A stretch of 48,999 nt of DNA. Origin: Pseudomonadota bacterium. GTDB taxonomy: Bacteria; Pseudomonadota; Gammaproteobacteria; JAKAQQ01. This document shows positions 1 through 9,605 of this stretch, in pieces. A program made the translations under genes and the position numbers. Location: the NCBI GenBank assembly GCA_021839245.1, contig JAKCBQ010000010.1:1-48999 (forward strand), written 5' to 3'. Each line of letters starts with the position of its first letter. The first letter of the stretch is position 1. The notes beneath the pieces are model-generated. The model saw only the letters and a program-made list of their open reading frames with translations. It was not told where the DNA came from and did no database searches.

Positions 1-1110
1 CGCGAGGACGTGGGCCCCGACGCGCGCCGCCCGACTCCAGAGCGTGCGGGCGAGACCCGGGCCCGGCGCCAGGCAGACGCGTCGGCGTTCGAGAAGACGC
101 GCCTCCTGCTCGAGAAGACGGAGTTCGTCCCACGCTCCCGTGCGGACGTTCGCGTCCGTCCCGAGCGTCCAGTCCCCGCCTTTGTCCTGGAAGGCCCCGA
201 GGGGGAACAACCCGTCGCCGAGATAGGCCTCCGTCTGCGGACAGAGAACGACCCGTGCGCCCCGCCGGGCGAGGAGCGCACGCTCCTCCGCCGAGGTGTG
301 GGTGGCGTGGACCACGGCCGTGCGTGTGTCGAGAAGACCCCGCTCTTCGAGGACCTCGATCGGCCCCCGGCCCTCGTGACGGCGCACCTCTTCGACCTCG
401 GAGAGCTGCTCCGCCGCGTGGATGTGCAGCCGGCAGTCGGCCCCGAAGCGGCGGCGCGCGCGGGCGACGAAGTCGGCGGCGCACGCGGGTTCGACGGCAC
501 GCAGGGAGTGGACGGCCACCGCCCGGCCCGCACCCGGAAGGGCGGCGGCATAGTCGAGAAAGGAGTCGATCTCGGGCGTGAGGAAACGTTCTTGCGCCCC
601 CGCGGCGGCCCGTCCGTACCCCCCGCGCTGGTAAAGCGCCGGGATGAGGACGAGACGGATGCCGACGCGCGCGGCGGCGCGCGCGAGGGCTTCGCCCGCT
701 TCCGTCGAGAGCTCGCCACGGGCGTCCCGGTGCAGGTAGTGGAATTCCCCGACGGCCCCGTAGCCCCCGGCGCGGAGTGCCTCGTAGGTCACGGTCGCGA
801 CCGCCTCGAGATCCGCGGGCGTGAGCCGTTCGGCGGCCCGGTACATGAGCGCACGCCAAGACCAGAAGGAGCCCGCCTCGACGGCGCGCTCCCCGAGTCC
901 CGTGAGGAGACGGTGGAAAGCGTGGCTGTGCGCCGAGACCATGGCCGGGAGTGCGCACCAACCGTCCCAGGGCGGCTCTGCGGGTTCGAGGGCTACAATC
1001 CTCCCCGTCCCGTCGAGGACGAGCGCCGTATCCGTGACGAACCCCTCGGGCGTGAGCACGTGACGGAAGGCGAGGCGTCCCGATCCCCCTCCGGAGGAGG
1101 GCCCGTGCAC
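1..1110 (-). CDS. hutF: Formimidoylglutamate deiminase HutF, 3' end outside window
   Basis: The complement strand is open from about 1110 to the window edge and encodes an amidohydrolase of the HutF type, which converts N-formimino-L-glutamate to N-formyl-L-glutamate and ammonia in the cytoplasm. Visible motifs in order are HSHAFHR (metal ligands), a LTGLGER segment, HIHAAEQ, HATHTS and GTDANVRTG, matching the family metal and substrate sites. The C-terminus lies outside the window. The start is unresolved: GTG at 1110 sits exactly opposite the hutI start, and an internal GTG at 1059 is the alternative; no ATG lies near. It pairs with hutI, whose product is its substrate. A hutG gene for formylglutamate hydrolysis might follow beyond position 1, which is inference. 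Confidence 0.9.
   Translation of the reverse strand, partial: MHGPSSGGGSGRLAFRHVLTPEGFVTDTALVLDGTGRIVALEPAEPPWDGWCALPAMVSAHSHAFHRLLTGLGERAVEAGSFWSWRALMYRAAERLTPADLEAVATVTYEALRAGGYGAVGEFHYLHRDARGELSTEAGEALARAAARVGIRLVLIPALYQRGGYGRAAAGAQERFLTPEIDSFLDYAAALPGAGRAVAVHSLRAVEPACAADFVARARRRFGADCRLHIHAAEQLSEVEEVRRHEGRGPIEVLEERGLLDTRTAVVHATHTSAEERALLARRGARVVLCPQTEAYLGDGLFPLGAFQDKGGDWTLGTDANVRTGAWDELRLLEQEARLLERRRVCLAPGPGLARTLWSRAARVGAHVLA
1084..1110. promoter_or_regulatory. Shared palindromic ribosome-binding region between hutF and hutI
   Basis: The stretch carries CTCCGGAG followed by GGAGGAGGG on the plus strand, 4-5 bases before the GTG start of hutI, which is a strong Shine-Dalgarno match. Because the core is a palindrome, the minus strand also shows a GGAGGGGG purine run. 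The two candidate GTG starts lie back to back in the palindrome GTGCAC. There is therefore no intergenic space, and promoters for each gene would have to lie inside the other gene. Confidence 0.6.
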
Positions 1111-2292
1111 GATCTCCTCGTGATCAACGCCCGCGTCCACCCCCTCCTCGAGGGGCTCGCCGCGCATCCGGGGGGGACGCTGGCGGTCGACGGCGGGCGC
1201 GTGAGCGCCCTCGGAGTGCCGGCGACGAGCCCCGCCCGGCGGGTCCTCGACGCCCGCGGTCGGCTTCTTCTTCCGGGGTTCGTCGACTGCCATACGCACG
1301 CCCTCTTCGCCGGCGACCGCGCGGAAGAGTATTTCGCGCGTCTCGACGGAGACGATTATGCCCGACGGCACCGTGCCGGCGGAGGACTCTTCTCCACCGT
1401 GCGCGCGGTGCGTGCGGCGGACGACGAGAGTCTCCTGCGCGTTTCGGCCGCGCGCCTCGCCGCTCTCGCCCGCGAGGGGGTGACGACGGTCGAGGTGAAG
1501 AGCGGCTACGGACTCGACATCGCCCAGGAGTTGCGTCTTCTCGCGCTCGTCCCGGCGCTCGGCGCCCGGGCCGGCGTGCGTGCGGTTCCGTGCTGCCTGG
1601 CCGCCCACGCCGTTCCGCCCGAGGAGGGCCGGGACGCCTACCTCGAGACGATCGTGACGCAGCTTCTCCCGGAAGTCGCCCGCCGGGGTCTCGCGCGTCT
1701 CGTCGACATCTATGTCGAGCCCTTCACTTTCGGTCTCGAGGACATGGAGCGTCTCTTCCGTGCCGCACGCGCCCTGGGCTTCGGGCTCCGCGCCCACTGT
1801 GAACAGTTCCACGCCCTCGGAGCGAGCGCCCGCGCCGCCGCCCTCGGGGCACTCTCCTGCGACCACCTCGAGGAAGCGACGGAAGCGGACGCCCGCGCCC
1901 TCGCCGCCTCGGGAACCGTGGCCGTTCTCCTGCCCGTCGCGGCCTACTTCACCGCCCAGACGTCGCGCCCTCCGCTTGCGGCGTTCCGCCGCGCGGGCGT
2001 CCCCATGGCCGTCGCGACCGACCTCAACCCCGGAACGTCCTTCACCACCAGTCTTCTTTTGGCGCTCCATCTGGCGGTGCGCCTCTGGGAACTTCGGCCC
2101 GAGGAGGCGATTCTCGGAGCCACCGTGCACGCGGCCCGCGCCCTCGGCCTTGCGGGTGAAGTCGGAACCCTCGCACCCGGCGCGCGGGCGGACTTTGCGC
2201 TCTGGGACCTCCCCGACCCGCGCGCACTCGTCTACTCTCTCGGGGGTCATCTCCGCCCGGAGCGGATCTTCCTCGGAGGCGAAGAACGATGA
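1105..2292 (+). CDS. hutI: Imidazolonepropionase HutI
   Basis: This enzyme hydrolyses 4-imidazolone-5-propionate to N-formimino-L-glutamate, the third step of histidine degradation. The 395-residue product is of usual length. It shows the amidohydrolase metal motif DCHTHALFAG with H63 and H65, the VKSGYGLD substrate segment near residue 132, AHCEQFH, CDHLEE and the ATDLNPGTS metal aspartate region. The open frame extends far upstream, but GTG at 1105 is chosen because a GGAGGAGGG ribosome-binding site precedes it and homology starts there. Its stop overlaps the hutH start by four bases (ATGA), so the two are probably translated together. The upstream part of the frame is only the shadow of hutF. 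Confidence 0.95.
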   Translation: MHDLLVINARVHPLLEGLAAHPGGTLAVDGGRVSALGVPATSPARRVLDARGRLLLPGFVDCHTHALFAGDRAEEYFARLDGDDYARRHRAGGGLFSTVRAVRAADDESLLRVSAARLAALAREGVTTVEVKSGYGLDIAQELRLLALVPALGARAGVRAVPCCLAAHAVPPEEGRDAYLETIVTQLLPEVARRGLARLVDIYVEPFTFGLEDMERLFRAARALGFGLRAHCEQFHALGASARAAALGALSCDHLEEATEADARALAASGTVAVLLPVAAYFTAQTSRPPLAAFRRAGVPMAVATDLNPGTSFTTSLLLALHLAVRLWELRPEEAILGATVHAARALGLAGEVGTLAPGARADFALWDLPDPRALVYSLGGHLRPERIFLGGEER

Positions 2293-3830
2293 GCGATGTC
2301 CTCAGGCTCGATGCCCGTCCCCTCGAACGGACGGAGGTCCTCGCGGCGGCGACGGACGGACGGCCCCTCGCGCTCGGCCCCACCGCCCGCGCGCGTCTCG
2401 AGAGCTCATCGGCGACGGTCCGCCGCCTCGCGCTCGGGCCCGACGCCCACTACGGCCTCAACACCGGCTTCGGCGCCCTCGCCCGCGAACGCATCCCTCC
2501 GGAAGACGTCCGCCGCCTTCAATACAACCTCGCACGCAGCCACGCCGTGGGCACGGGCGAACCCCTCGCCGATGAGGACGTGCGCCTGCTCATGATCCTG
2601 AAGGCCCACGCGCTCGCCTTCGGTCTCTCCGGCGTGCGTCCCCTCGTCGTCGACACCCTCCTCGCCTTCCTCAACCGCGGCGTGCTGCCGCTCATCCCCT
2701 CGCGCGGGTCGGTGGGTGCCTCGGGCGACCTCGCCCCGCTCGCGCACCTCACCCTCGCCCTCATCGGGGAAGGCGAAGCCCGCTACGAAGGCCGCCTCCT
2801 CACCGGAGCGGATGTTCCCCGCGCCGCCGGTGTCCCGCCCCTCGTCCTCGAGGCCAAGGAGGCCCTCGCGCTGCTCAACGGCACCCAGCTTTCCCTCACC
2901 CTCCTTCTCCGCGGCGGCGAACGCTTCCGGCGTCTTCTCGACGCGGCGATCGCTGCAGGGGCACTCTCGGTCGAGGCCCTCGCGGCGAGCCGCGTCCCGT
3001 TCGACGCGCGCATCCACGAGGCGCGCAACCAGGAGGGACAGAAACGGGTCGCGGCCGTCTTCCGCGCCTGGCTCGGGGCGACAAGCCCGATCGCCGCGAG
3101 CCACGCCACCTGCGGACGCGTCCAGGACCCCTACTCGCTCCGCTGCATGCCGCAGGTCCTCGGCGCCGCGGCCGACGCGCTCAGCACCGCCGAGACGATC
3201 GCCGCCCGCGAACTCAACGCCGTGAGCGACAACCCTCTCGTCTTTGACGAAGAGATCCTCTCGGGCGGCAACTTCCACGCCGCTCCCCTCGCCTGGGCGG
3301 CCGACGCCCTCGCCATCGCGACGGCGACCGTGACCGCCATGGCCGAACGGCGGATCGATCTCTACACCCGGCGGGTGAACCCCGCGCTCCCGCCGTTCCT
3401 GGCCGAACACCCGGGACTCGAATCCGGCTGGATGATCGCGCAGGTCACCGCCGCCGCCCTCGCCTCCGAAGGCAAAACCCTCGCGCACCCGGCAAGCGTC
3501 GATACGATCCCGACCTCGGCGGGTCAGGAGGATCACGTGAGCATGGCGCCCTGGGCGGGACTCAAGCTTGCCCGGCTTCTCGACAACCTCGCCCTCGTCC
3601 TCGCGATCGAGTACTCCGCCGCCTGCCGCGCGCTCGAGCTCGTCCGTCCGCTCCGCGCGAGCCCCCCTCTCGAAGCCCTGTACGAGAGACTCCGGGAACG
3701 GGCGCCGGCCACCGACGGGGACCGCCGCCTCGATCAGGAGATGCGGATCTTCGCCCACGCCCTCGAGGAGAGGGGCTTTCTCATCAGGGAGGGGGATCCC
3801 CATCTTCCTCCCGTCGCGGAAGGCGGCTGA
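2289..3830 (+). CDS. hutH: Histidine ammonia-lyase HutH
   Basis: HutH deaminates L-histidine to urocanate, the entry step of the pathway, as a cytosolic homotetramer. The 513-residue protein has the Ala-Ser-Gly triad at residues 144-146 within GSVGASGDLAPLAHL, which cyclises to the MIO electrophile. It also has the YGLNTGFG loop with the catalytic tyrosine near residue 55, LNGTQ, and the AVSDNPLVF and SAGQEDHVSM segments typical of this family. It overlaps hutI by ATGA and is followed eight bases later by tatD, so a hutI-hutH-tatD transcript is likely. The next pathway gene, hutU, is not adjacent but lies about 34 kb away on the other strand. Confidence 0.96.
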   Translation: MSDVLRLDARPLERTEVLAAATDGRPLALGPTARARLESSSATVRRLALGPDAHYGLNTGFGALARERIPPEDVRRLQYNLARSHAVGTGEPLADEDVRLLMILKAHALAFGLSGVRPLVVDTLLAFLNRGVLPLIPSRGSVGASGDLAPLAHLTLALIGEGEARYEGRLLTGADVPRAAGVPPLVLEAKEALALLNGTQLSLTLLLRGGERFRRLLDAAIAAGALSVEALAASRVPFDARIHEARNQEGQKRVAAVFRAWLGATSPIAASHATCGRVQDPYSLRCMPQVLGAAADALSTAETIAARELNAVSDNPLVFDEEILSGGNFHAAPLAWAADALAIATATVTAMAERRIDLYTRRVNPALPPFLAEHPGLESGWMIAQVTAAALASEGKTLAHPASVDTIPTSAGQEDHVSMAPWAGLKLARLLDNLALVLAIEYSAACRALELVRPLRASPPLEALYERLRERAPATDGDRRLDQEMRIFAHALEERGFLIREGDPHLPPVAEGG

Positions 3831-3838
3831 ACGAAACC

Positions 3839-4696
<858 letters not shown>

Positions 4697-4727
4697 AATT
4701 GAAGGTCTCACGCAATCCGTAGCCGCC

Positions 4728-6164
4728 ATGCCCTCCGATCTCGTCTCCCGAACCGAACATTACTGGGAAGAACGCATCCTCCCCACCCTCACCGACTACA
4801 TCCGCATCCCGAACGTCTCGCCCGCCTTCGATCCCGCCTGGGCCGAGCACGGGCACATGGCGCGGGCGGTCGAACTCGCACGCCGCTGGTGTGAGGCGGA
4901 AAAACCGCGCGGGGCTCGGGTCCGCCTCGAGAATCTCCCGGGCCGCACCCCGCTCCTCCGCATCGACATCCCGGCGCGGGGCGTCCCCGCCGACGACCGC
5001 CGCACCGTCCTCGTCTACGGGCACCTCGACAAGCAGCCGCCCTTCACCGGCTGGGACGAGGGGCTCGGGCCCTGGACTCCCGTCCGCCGCGAGGGACGGC
5101 TCTACGGCCGGGGCGGGGCCGACGACGGCTACGCCGTCTTCGCCGCTCTGGCCGCATTCCGCGCCCTCGAGGACGAGGGCCGTCCCCACGCCCGCGCGGT
5201 CGTCCTCATCGAATGCAGCGAGGAGAGCGGAAGCCCGGATCTCGGGGCCCACGTGGACGCGCTCGGGGAGTCGCTCGGGGGAGTCGATCTCGTGGTCTGT
5301 CTGGATGCGGGCTGCCAGGACTACGAACGGCTCTGGCTCACCACCTCCCTCCGCGGGAATCTCCTGGCCGAGCTCCGCATCGAGGTCCTCCGCGAGGGCG
5401 TGCACTCCGGCAACGCCGGGGGACTCATTCCCTCGGTCACGATGGTGCTCCGCCGCCTCCTCGACCGGATCGAGGATCCGCGCGACGGGCGTCTCGTGCC
5501 CTCCACCCTCCGGGTCGAGATTCCCGAGGACCGCCGCCGCGAAACCGAGGCCCTGGCGCGGAACCTGACCGCGGACGAGGTGCGTCGCTCGCTCCCGCTC
5601 CTCGACGGGGTTCGGCTTCTTCACGAAGACCCCCTTGCGCTTCTCCTCGCCAACACCTGGGAACCCGCGCTCGCGGTCACGGGGCTCGACGGATTCCCGA
5701 GCGTGCGCGAAGGCGGCAACGTCCATCTCCCCGCGGCCCGCGTCAAGCTCTCGTTCCGGCTTCCGCCCACACTCGCCGTGGAGACCGCGACGCGGGCCCT
5801 CCGCGAGACCCTGGAATCCGCCCCGCCGTTCGGGGCACGCGTCGCCTTCCTCCCTCTTTCGGTCATGCCCGGCTGGAACGCCCCGCCCCTCGGGCCCTCC
5901 CTCGAGCGGGCCCTCGACGAGGCCTCGCGGCGCCACTTCGGACCCTCCTTTCGGGCCATGGGGATGGGCGGGAGCATCCCGTTCATGAACATGCTCGCCG
6001 AGCGCTACCCCGCGGCCCGTTACTGCGTGACGGGCGTCCTCGGTCCGCACTCGAACGCCCACGGCCCGAACGAGTTCCTCGACCTCCCGACAGCCGTGCG
6101 TCTCACGGCCTCGGTCGCGGACGTCCTCGCCGCGCACGCCCAGGAAAGGCCCTCACGTCCCTGA
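4728..6164 (+). CDS. M20 family metallopeptidase (dipeptidase-like)
   Basis: The 478-residue protein is a zinc peptidase of family M20 (clan MH), in the subgroup often annotated as dipeptidase or CNDP-like. Visible sites are YGHLDKQ with the metal histidine H99, GRGGADDGY with the bridging aspartate near D132, ECSEESGSPD with the catalytic glutamate pair E165-E166, and HSNAHGPNEF near the C-terminus with another metal histidine. It likely cleaves small peptides or acylated amino acids in the cytoplasm; the substrate is not predictable. Thirty-one bases separate it from tatD. Its last codons fall inside the 112-bp repeat that marks the left edge of the accessory tract, so the natural C-terminus may have been altered slightly. 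Confidence 0.9.
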   Translation: MPSDLVSRTEHYWEERILPTLTDYIRIPNVSPAFDPAWAEHGHMARAVELARRWCEAEKPRGARVRLENLPGRTPLLRIDIPARGVPADDRRTVLVYGHLDKQPPFTGWDEGLGPWTPVRREGRLYGRGGADDGYAVFAALAAFRALEDEGRPHARAVVLIECSEESGSPDLGAHVDALGESLGGVDLVVCLDAGCQDYERLWLTTSLRGNLLAELRIEVLREGVHSGNAGGLIPSVTMVLRRLLDRIEDPRDGRLVPSTLRVEIPEDRRRETEALARNLTADEVRRSLPLLDGVRLLHEDPLALLLANTWEPALAVTGLDGFPSVREGGNVHLPAARVKLSFRLPPTLAVETATRALRETLESAPPFGARVAFLPLSVMPGWNAPPLGPSLERALDEASRRHFGPSFRAMGMGGSIPFMNMLAERYPAARYCVTGVLGPHSNAHGPNEFLDLPTAVRLTASVADVLAAHAQERPSRP

Positions 6165-6267
6165 CATCCGACCGGTCTCGTCCGGCTCGTTCACCGGCGT
6201 CCTTCCCACGGCAAGACGGTAAGCATTTCGCCGCCTCATCGGCCACCCGGCGTCCCGTGAGCTCAGC
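6156..6267. repeat. 112-bp direct repeat, left copy
   Basis: This segment recurs at 24332-24443 in the same orientation with about six mismatches. It starts inside the last codons of the M20 peptidase gene and ends shortly before an IS256 end remnant at 6287. The right copy directly abuts the end of the intact IS256 element. The pair bounds the 18-kb segment that holds most of the defence genes, so recombination between them could delete that segment. It is GC-rich like the core DNA, so this left copy is probably the original location. Confidence 0.85.
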
Positions 6268-6286
6268 GACCTCTTCAGGTTGCCAA

Positions 6287-6313
6287 GAATTTGCACACAA
6301 GTCCGTACACTAC
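6287..6313. repeat. IS256-family terminal inverted repeat remnant
   Basis: The bases ending in CACACAAGTCCGTACACTAC are identical to the right end of the intact element at 24305-24331 and match the reverse complement of the solo end at 22936. No transposase sequence is attached, so only the terminus survives. It marks a former insertion or deletion endpoint at the left edge of the accessory tract. Confidence 0.8.
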
Positions 6314-6390
6314 CGAGATCTGGGTTTCATTTTGGCACCAGCCAATATCTACGGCTAAACAGTTCCTGTACAAGGTTGGATTGATATCTC

Positions 6391-6403
6391 CCGGTTTAAC
6401 CGG
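6391..6403. promoter_or_regulatory. Palindrome upstream of the DUF2971 gene
   Basis: CCGGTTTAACCGG is a perfect 13-base palindrome in AT-rich DNA, about 95 bases before the chosen start of the DUF2971 gene. A TTGATA hexamer at 6381 precedes it, and a weak hairpin followed by a T-run (TATCGA, TCGATA, TTTTT) follows it. The position suits an operator, but no clear -10 element could be fixed. Assignment as a regulatory site is inference. Confidence 0.35.
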
Positions 6404-6496
6404 ACACTATCGATTATCTCGATATTTTTATTATGAGCGTTTTCTTCGTAATATGAATTGGTCGACAATAAGCTATGGCAAATCGGGTTTCGAACA

Positions 6497-7486
6497 ATGC
6501 AGGATAACCTGACCTATGCGGTTGCAAATTGCGTGAAAGATATCTTACGTGAGGTAACGCAAATCAGTCCTAAAGACATGCCAGACATTATTTGGCATTA
6601 TACGAACAGAGATACCCTGTTTAAAATCTTGGAGACTCGGGAAATATGGAGCACGCATGTATCATGTCTCAACGACACAAGTGAGTGCCTTATTCTGTAT
6701 GACAAGTTGATCGAGGAGTTTAAATCCCGTAATTGCGAGCTTTTCCATGCTCTTTTGAGCCAGATTGAGCCGAAGATGCTTAATAAGCATTTCATCATGG
6801 ATAGCAAATGGTTCGTTTGCTCGTTCAGCAGAAATGAAGATGATCAGAAGTTATGGGATCGGTATGCGTCTGGTGAAGCTGGGTGTGCTATTGGTTTTGA
6901 TCCCCGCAAACTTCTAGCATGGATCAACTATAATCGCCTTCCACCAGGGACTCGATCACATCCCACGTTGAGTCTCTCTCAAGTGTTAGAACTTAGCTTA
7001 ATATTAGACAATGCGCCAATATTACTTCTACCAACATACTATGATGAAACCATACAGCGTAGCTTTGTGAAAAATATTGCTGATGAGATACTCAAACATT
7101 GGAATAATGCATCTTTGAGCGATGAGGAATATTGGGCGGTATGGGAAGATCAGCTCAGCGTTGTTGCACCGCTTTTCAAGCACGATCAATATCAATACGA
7201 GAACGAACTTCGTCTTTTGCACCAGCTTGCTTCAGGTGAGGAATGTAAACTGAAGTATCAGTCACATGAGTCTATGACCACCCGGCACTTACCCTTGTGC
7301 TACACCGAATACTTTCCAATCCAAAGAATCATCGTTGCACAATGTCGTGACCAGGAGCTCACGAATCGGAGTGTTGAGAACTTGAAAGAAGCTGTTGATG
7401 CTCATATTGCTCATGCATATGCAAATCGCCTCATTCGTCCTGTCATAACGGTTGGTATTTCTAAGCTCCCGTTTCGATCACAGTAA
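6497..7486 (+). CDS. DUF2971 domain protein
   Basis: The product (329 residues from ATG 6497; the frame opens at a TTG at 6458) matches the DUF2971 family. It has WHYTNRDTLFKILETREIW near the N-terminus, then SCLNDTSE, FVCSFSRNEDDQKLWDRYA, GCAIGFDP and the YENELRLL segment. The biochemical role of the family is unknown; members are scattered in mobile regions, and a defence role here is only inferred from the neighbours. The gene is strikingly AT-rich beside the GC-rich peptidase gene upstream, which indicates transfer. It stands alone between an IS256 end remnant and an IS256 transposase relic. A palindrome lies upstream. Confidence 0.75.
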   Translation: MQDNLTYAVANCVKDILREVTQISPKDMPDIIWHYTNRDTLFKILETREIWSTHVSCLNDTSECLILYDKLIEEFKSRNCELFHALLSQIEPKMLNKHFIMDSKWFVCSFSRNEDDQKLWDRYASGEAGCAIGFDPRKLLAWINYNRLPPGTRSHPTLSLSQVLELSLILDNAPILLLPTYYDETIQRSFVKNIADEILKHWNNASLSDEEYWAVWEDQLSVVAPLFKHDQYQYENELRLLHQLASGEECKLKYQSHESMTTRHLPLCYTEYFPIQRIIVAQCRDQELTNRSVENLKEAVDAHIAHAYANRLIRPVITVGISKLPFRSQ

Positions 7487-7539
7487 ACGTCTAACAACGC
7501 GCTATTTCCACCGGTGTTTCTGCCCATCACCCCAGCAGC

Positions 7540-8301
7540 CTTTGCCATTCCGTGAGGAGCCGTATCCCTACCTGATTCTCGATGCCCGCTACGAGAAGGC
7601 CCGTGAGGAGAGTGTCATCCGGTCCCAGGCGGTCTTGATCGCGATCGGTATCAATGAGGGCGGACGCCGGAAAGTCCTGGGCGTCGATCTCGCCCCGCGT
7701 GAGAGTCAGTCGTCCTGGAAAGACTTCCTTGTACGCCTTAAGGACCGGGGTCTTCACGGCGTCGAGTTCGTCGTCTCCGACGATCACGCGGGGCTCAAAA
7801 AAGCCCTCACCGAGGTGTTGACCGATGCCGCCTGGCAACGGTGCTATGTCCACTTCCTCCGTAATGCGCTGGATTACCTGCCCCGTAAGGCTGATGATGA
7901 CTGTCTTCAGGAGCTGCGTTGGCTGTACGACCGGCGGGATCTCGCGGAGGCCCAGCGCGATCCGGCGGCGTGGCTGACGAAGTGGTCGACGAAAGACCCC
8001 AAGCTTACGGACGGGGTCGAGGACCATATCAGTGAGACGCTGACCTTCTACCGTCTTCCCCGGGCCCACCACAAGCCTCTGAAGAGCACGAACATGCTGG
8101 AGCGCTTAAACGAGGAGATCAAGCGCCGCACGCGGGTGGTGCGGGCTCTCTGTGTCGAGACCCATGAGGCCTGGCTTGAGGACAATCGCTACCTCAACAG
8201 GGATCTCTTGAAAGAGCAGCGCCGCGAGCGGCTACGAGCGGCGGCCTCATGAAATCCTCCCTCATGCCCGAAAGGAATTTGCACAACTTGACAGACACAA
8301 C
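7540..8301 (+). pseudogene. Truncated IS256-family transposase with inverted repeat
   Basis: The frame from about 7549 to 8252 encodes the C-terminal 55-60 percent of the same transposase found intact at 23050-24246, including DARYEKAREES and SDDHAGLKKAL with two catalytic aspartates. The N-terminal domain is missing. Thirteen residues (the IFPNTESCLRL segment) are removed in frame by a 39-base deletion between short repeats of TGGTGCG. The downstream terminal repeat (ACTTGACAGACACAAC) ends at 8301. The element is oriented opposite to the intact copy, so the two have their 3' ends facing the defence genes between them. It cannot be an active transposase by itself. Confidence 0.9.
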
Positions 8302-8308
8302 AGGTCCA

Positions 8309-8905
8309 CTATAACCATGCAAGCTCTGTAACGCCCTTTTGACCACTTGTATCAACTTCGATGAACAACGCATATGCATAGTCAAAGCTTTTTTTGTAGC
8401 AGCGGAGTTTTTGGCGATCATACTTTCGACCAGCGGGGTTCGCCGATTTCTTGAACTCCATGACGAGATGGTTTGGTCCTTTGCGGCCTCGTTTATGCAC
8501 GATCACATCCGGGATAAATATCTTGGCTTTCTCGTTTTCGCTATCGGGATAAGGCTTCTTGGGATGGCTTCCGTCCCGGTTGTATTCGCAATCCACGTTC
8601 CAGTCCGGAAGCTTTGACTGAAGGTACATCGCGAAGCGACAGGTAATGGAACGCTCGCTAACGTCTTCAGCGAGCAGGTAATTGTCCTTAGCCAGCAGAT
8701 CGGACAACGCCTGTGCCACGGCCTCACCCGGTGGGTAAAGGCGGAGATATTCCAGCTGACTGGGAGACAGTTCGATCACCATGGAAGGACTAAGGACTCT
8801 GGAAGGTTCATCTACACTACCATACTCGCATCTTGAAAAAAATGAACGCCTCTGATCTCCTTCATCGTGCAAGGCCAAGACGATTTCATCCATGAAACCA
8901 GTCAT
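8309..8905 (-). CDS. PD-(D/E)XK nuclease-like protein
   Basis: The C-terminal half carries FIPDVIVHKRG followed about ten residues later by HLVMEFKKS, a D-(x)n-E-x-K pattern of the PD-(D/E)XK nuclease superfamily. It is preceded by ERSITCRFAMYLQ and WNVDCEYNRDG, a set-up seen in uncharacterised restriction-like proteins of defence islands. The frame opens at a GTG at 9007; ATG 8905 or 8893 are plausible starts, but none has a convincing ribosome-binding site. The stop lies only a few bases from the end of the IS256 relic, on the opposite strand, so the 3' end may have been trimmed. It is the only minus-strand gene in this part of the island, so it is not part of the downstream operon. Confidence 0.6.
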   Translation of the reverse strand: MTGFMDEIVLALHDEGDQRRSFFSRCEYGSVDEPSRVLSPSMVIELSPSQLEYLRLYPPGEAVAQALSDLLAKDNYLLAEDVSERSITCRFAMYLQSKLPDWNVDCEYNRDGSHPKKPYPDSENEKAKIFIPDVIVHKRGRKGPNHLVMEFKKSANPAGRKYDRQKLRCYKKSFDYAYALFIEVDTSGQKGVTELAWL

Positions 8906-9086
8906 GAGAAGCAGTCGGGTCGTCCATAGAAATCGGTCTGGGCTTGGAAAAGCTGATCCGTGGGGGCTCGGCTTCTGGGCTGCACACGAGGAAGTCTTCA
9001 TAGCCACCCGTGCCCAGAAATGCTGGATTCACAAGATGAGAAACGTACTTAACGCACGGCCGATATTAAAGCATGGCCGTGCGTAG

Positions 9087-9296
9087 CAGGCGCTCCAAGC
9101 CATGAGGATGGCCGCGACCCGCTAGGAAGTCCAGGCGGCCGTTGATCAATTCGTGAGCCACTATGGGGCCAAGTACCCCAAGGCCGCTGAGAGGCACGCC
9201 AAGGACCGGGACACGTTGCTTGCCTTCAAGCTCATCGAGGAGGCTAAACAATCGTGGCGCCAGATTCTAGTGCCAACCGTATCGAGCTTTTGCTGA
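9087..9296 (+). pseudogene. Relic of a second IS256-type transposase
   Basis: Translation in one frame gives QALQAMRMAATR, a stop (TAG at 9123), then VDQFVSHYGAKYPKAAER and KDRDTLLAF joined directly to FKLIEEAKQSWRQI. These pieces match the C-terminal third of a different IS256-family transposase from the one at 23050, with the catalytic-glutamate region between LLAF and FKLI deleted. It is a decayed fragment with a nonsense codon and an internal deletion. It shows that this spot has received more than one mobile element. Confidence 0.65.
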
Positions 9297-9605
9297 GGGG
9301 AACCCCTTCAGCAATTCCCATCCCAAGGGGTTGTGAAATAATAACTTGAGCAGTGACGCCGAAGACCGTTGTGAGCTGATGGTTTAATTCAGCTCGCCGT
9401 GAAAGGGCCCTCTGTGCCAATATGCACTGGAACACCAGTCTTCTGGGATTTACAGTCCGAGATCGTATCACCCATGGCAACAGTACTGGAATCTTCGATG
9501 AACCACGATCCGTCCACTTTGAGCCGGGACGTGCGAACAGGAGCCACCCGGTCGGGTGACGTGATCACCACTGCTGCAATTCGTCCGAACCCAGAAGTCG
9601 TGGTG
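9297..9605. other. No supported gene
   Basis: Open frames run through this stretch on both strands, but none shows a recognisable motif, and the plus-strand frame only becomes protein-like after about 9650. I see no RNA gene or clear hairpin terminator here. It may be decayed mobile DNA following the transposase relic. Confidence 0.4.

Noticed and set aside
10..1104. Open frame upstream of hutI that would give a 760-residue fusion
   Set aside because: The opposite strand encodes a convincing HutF with all metal motifs; the plus-strand frame is a GC-rich shadow.
6291..6512. Small plus-strand frame before the DUF2971 gene
   Set aside because: It overlaps an IS256 end remnant and the palindrome region and shows no domain.
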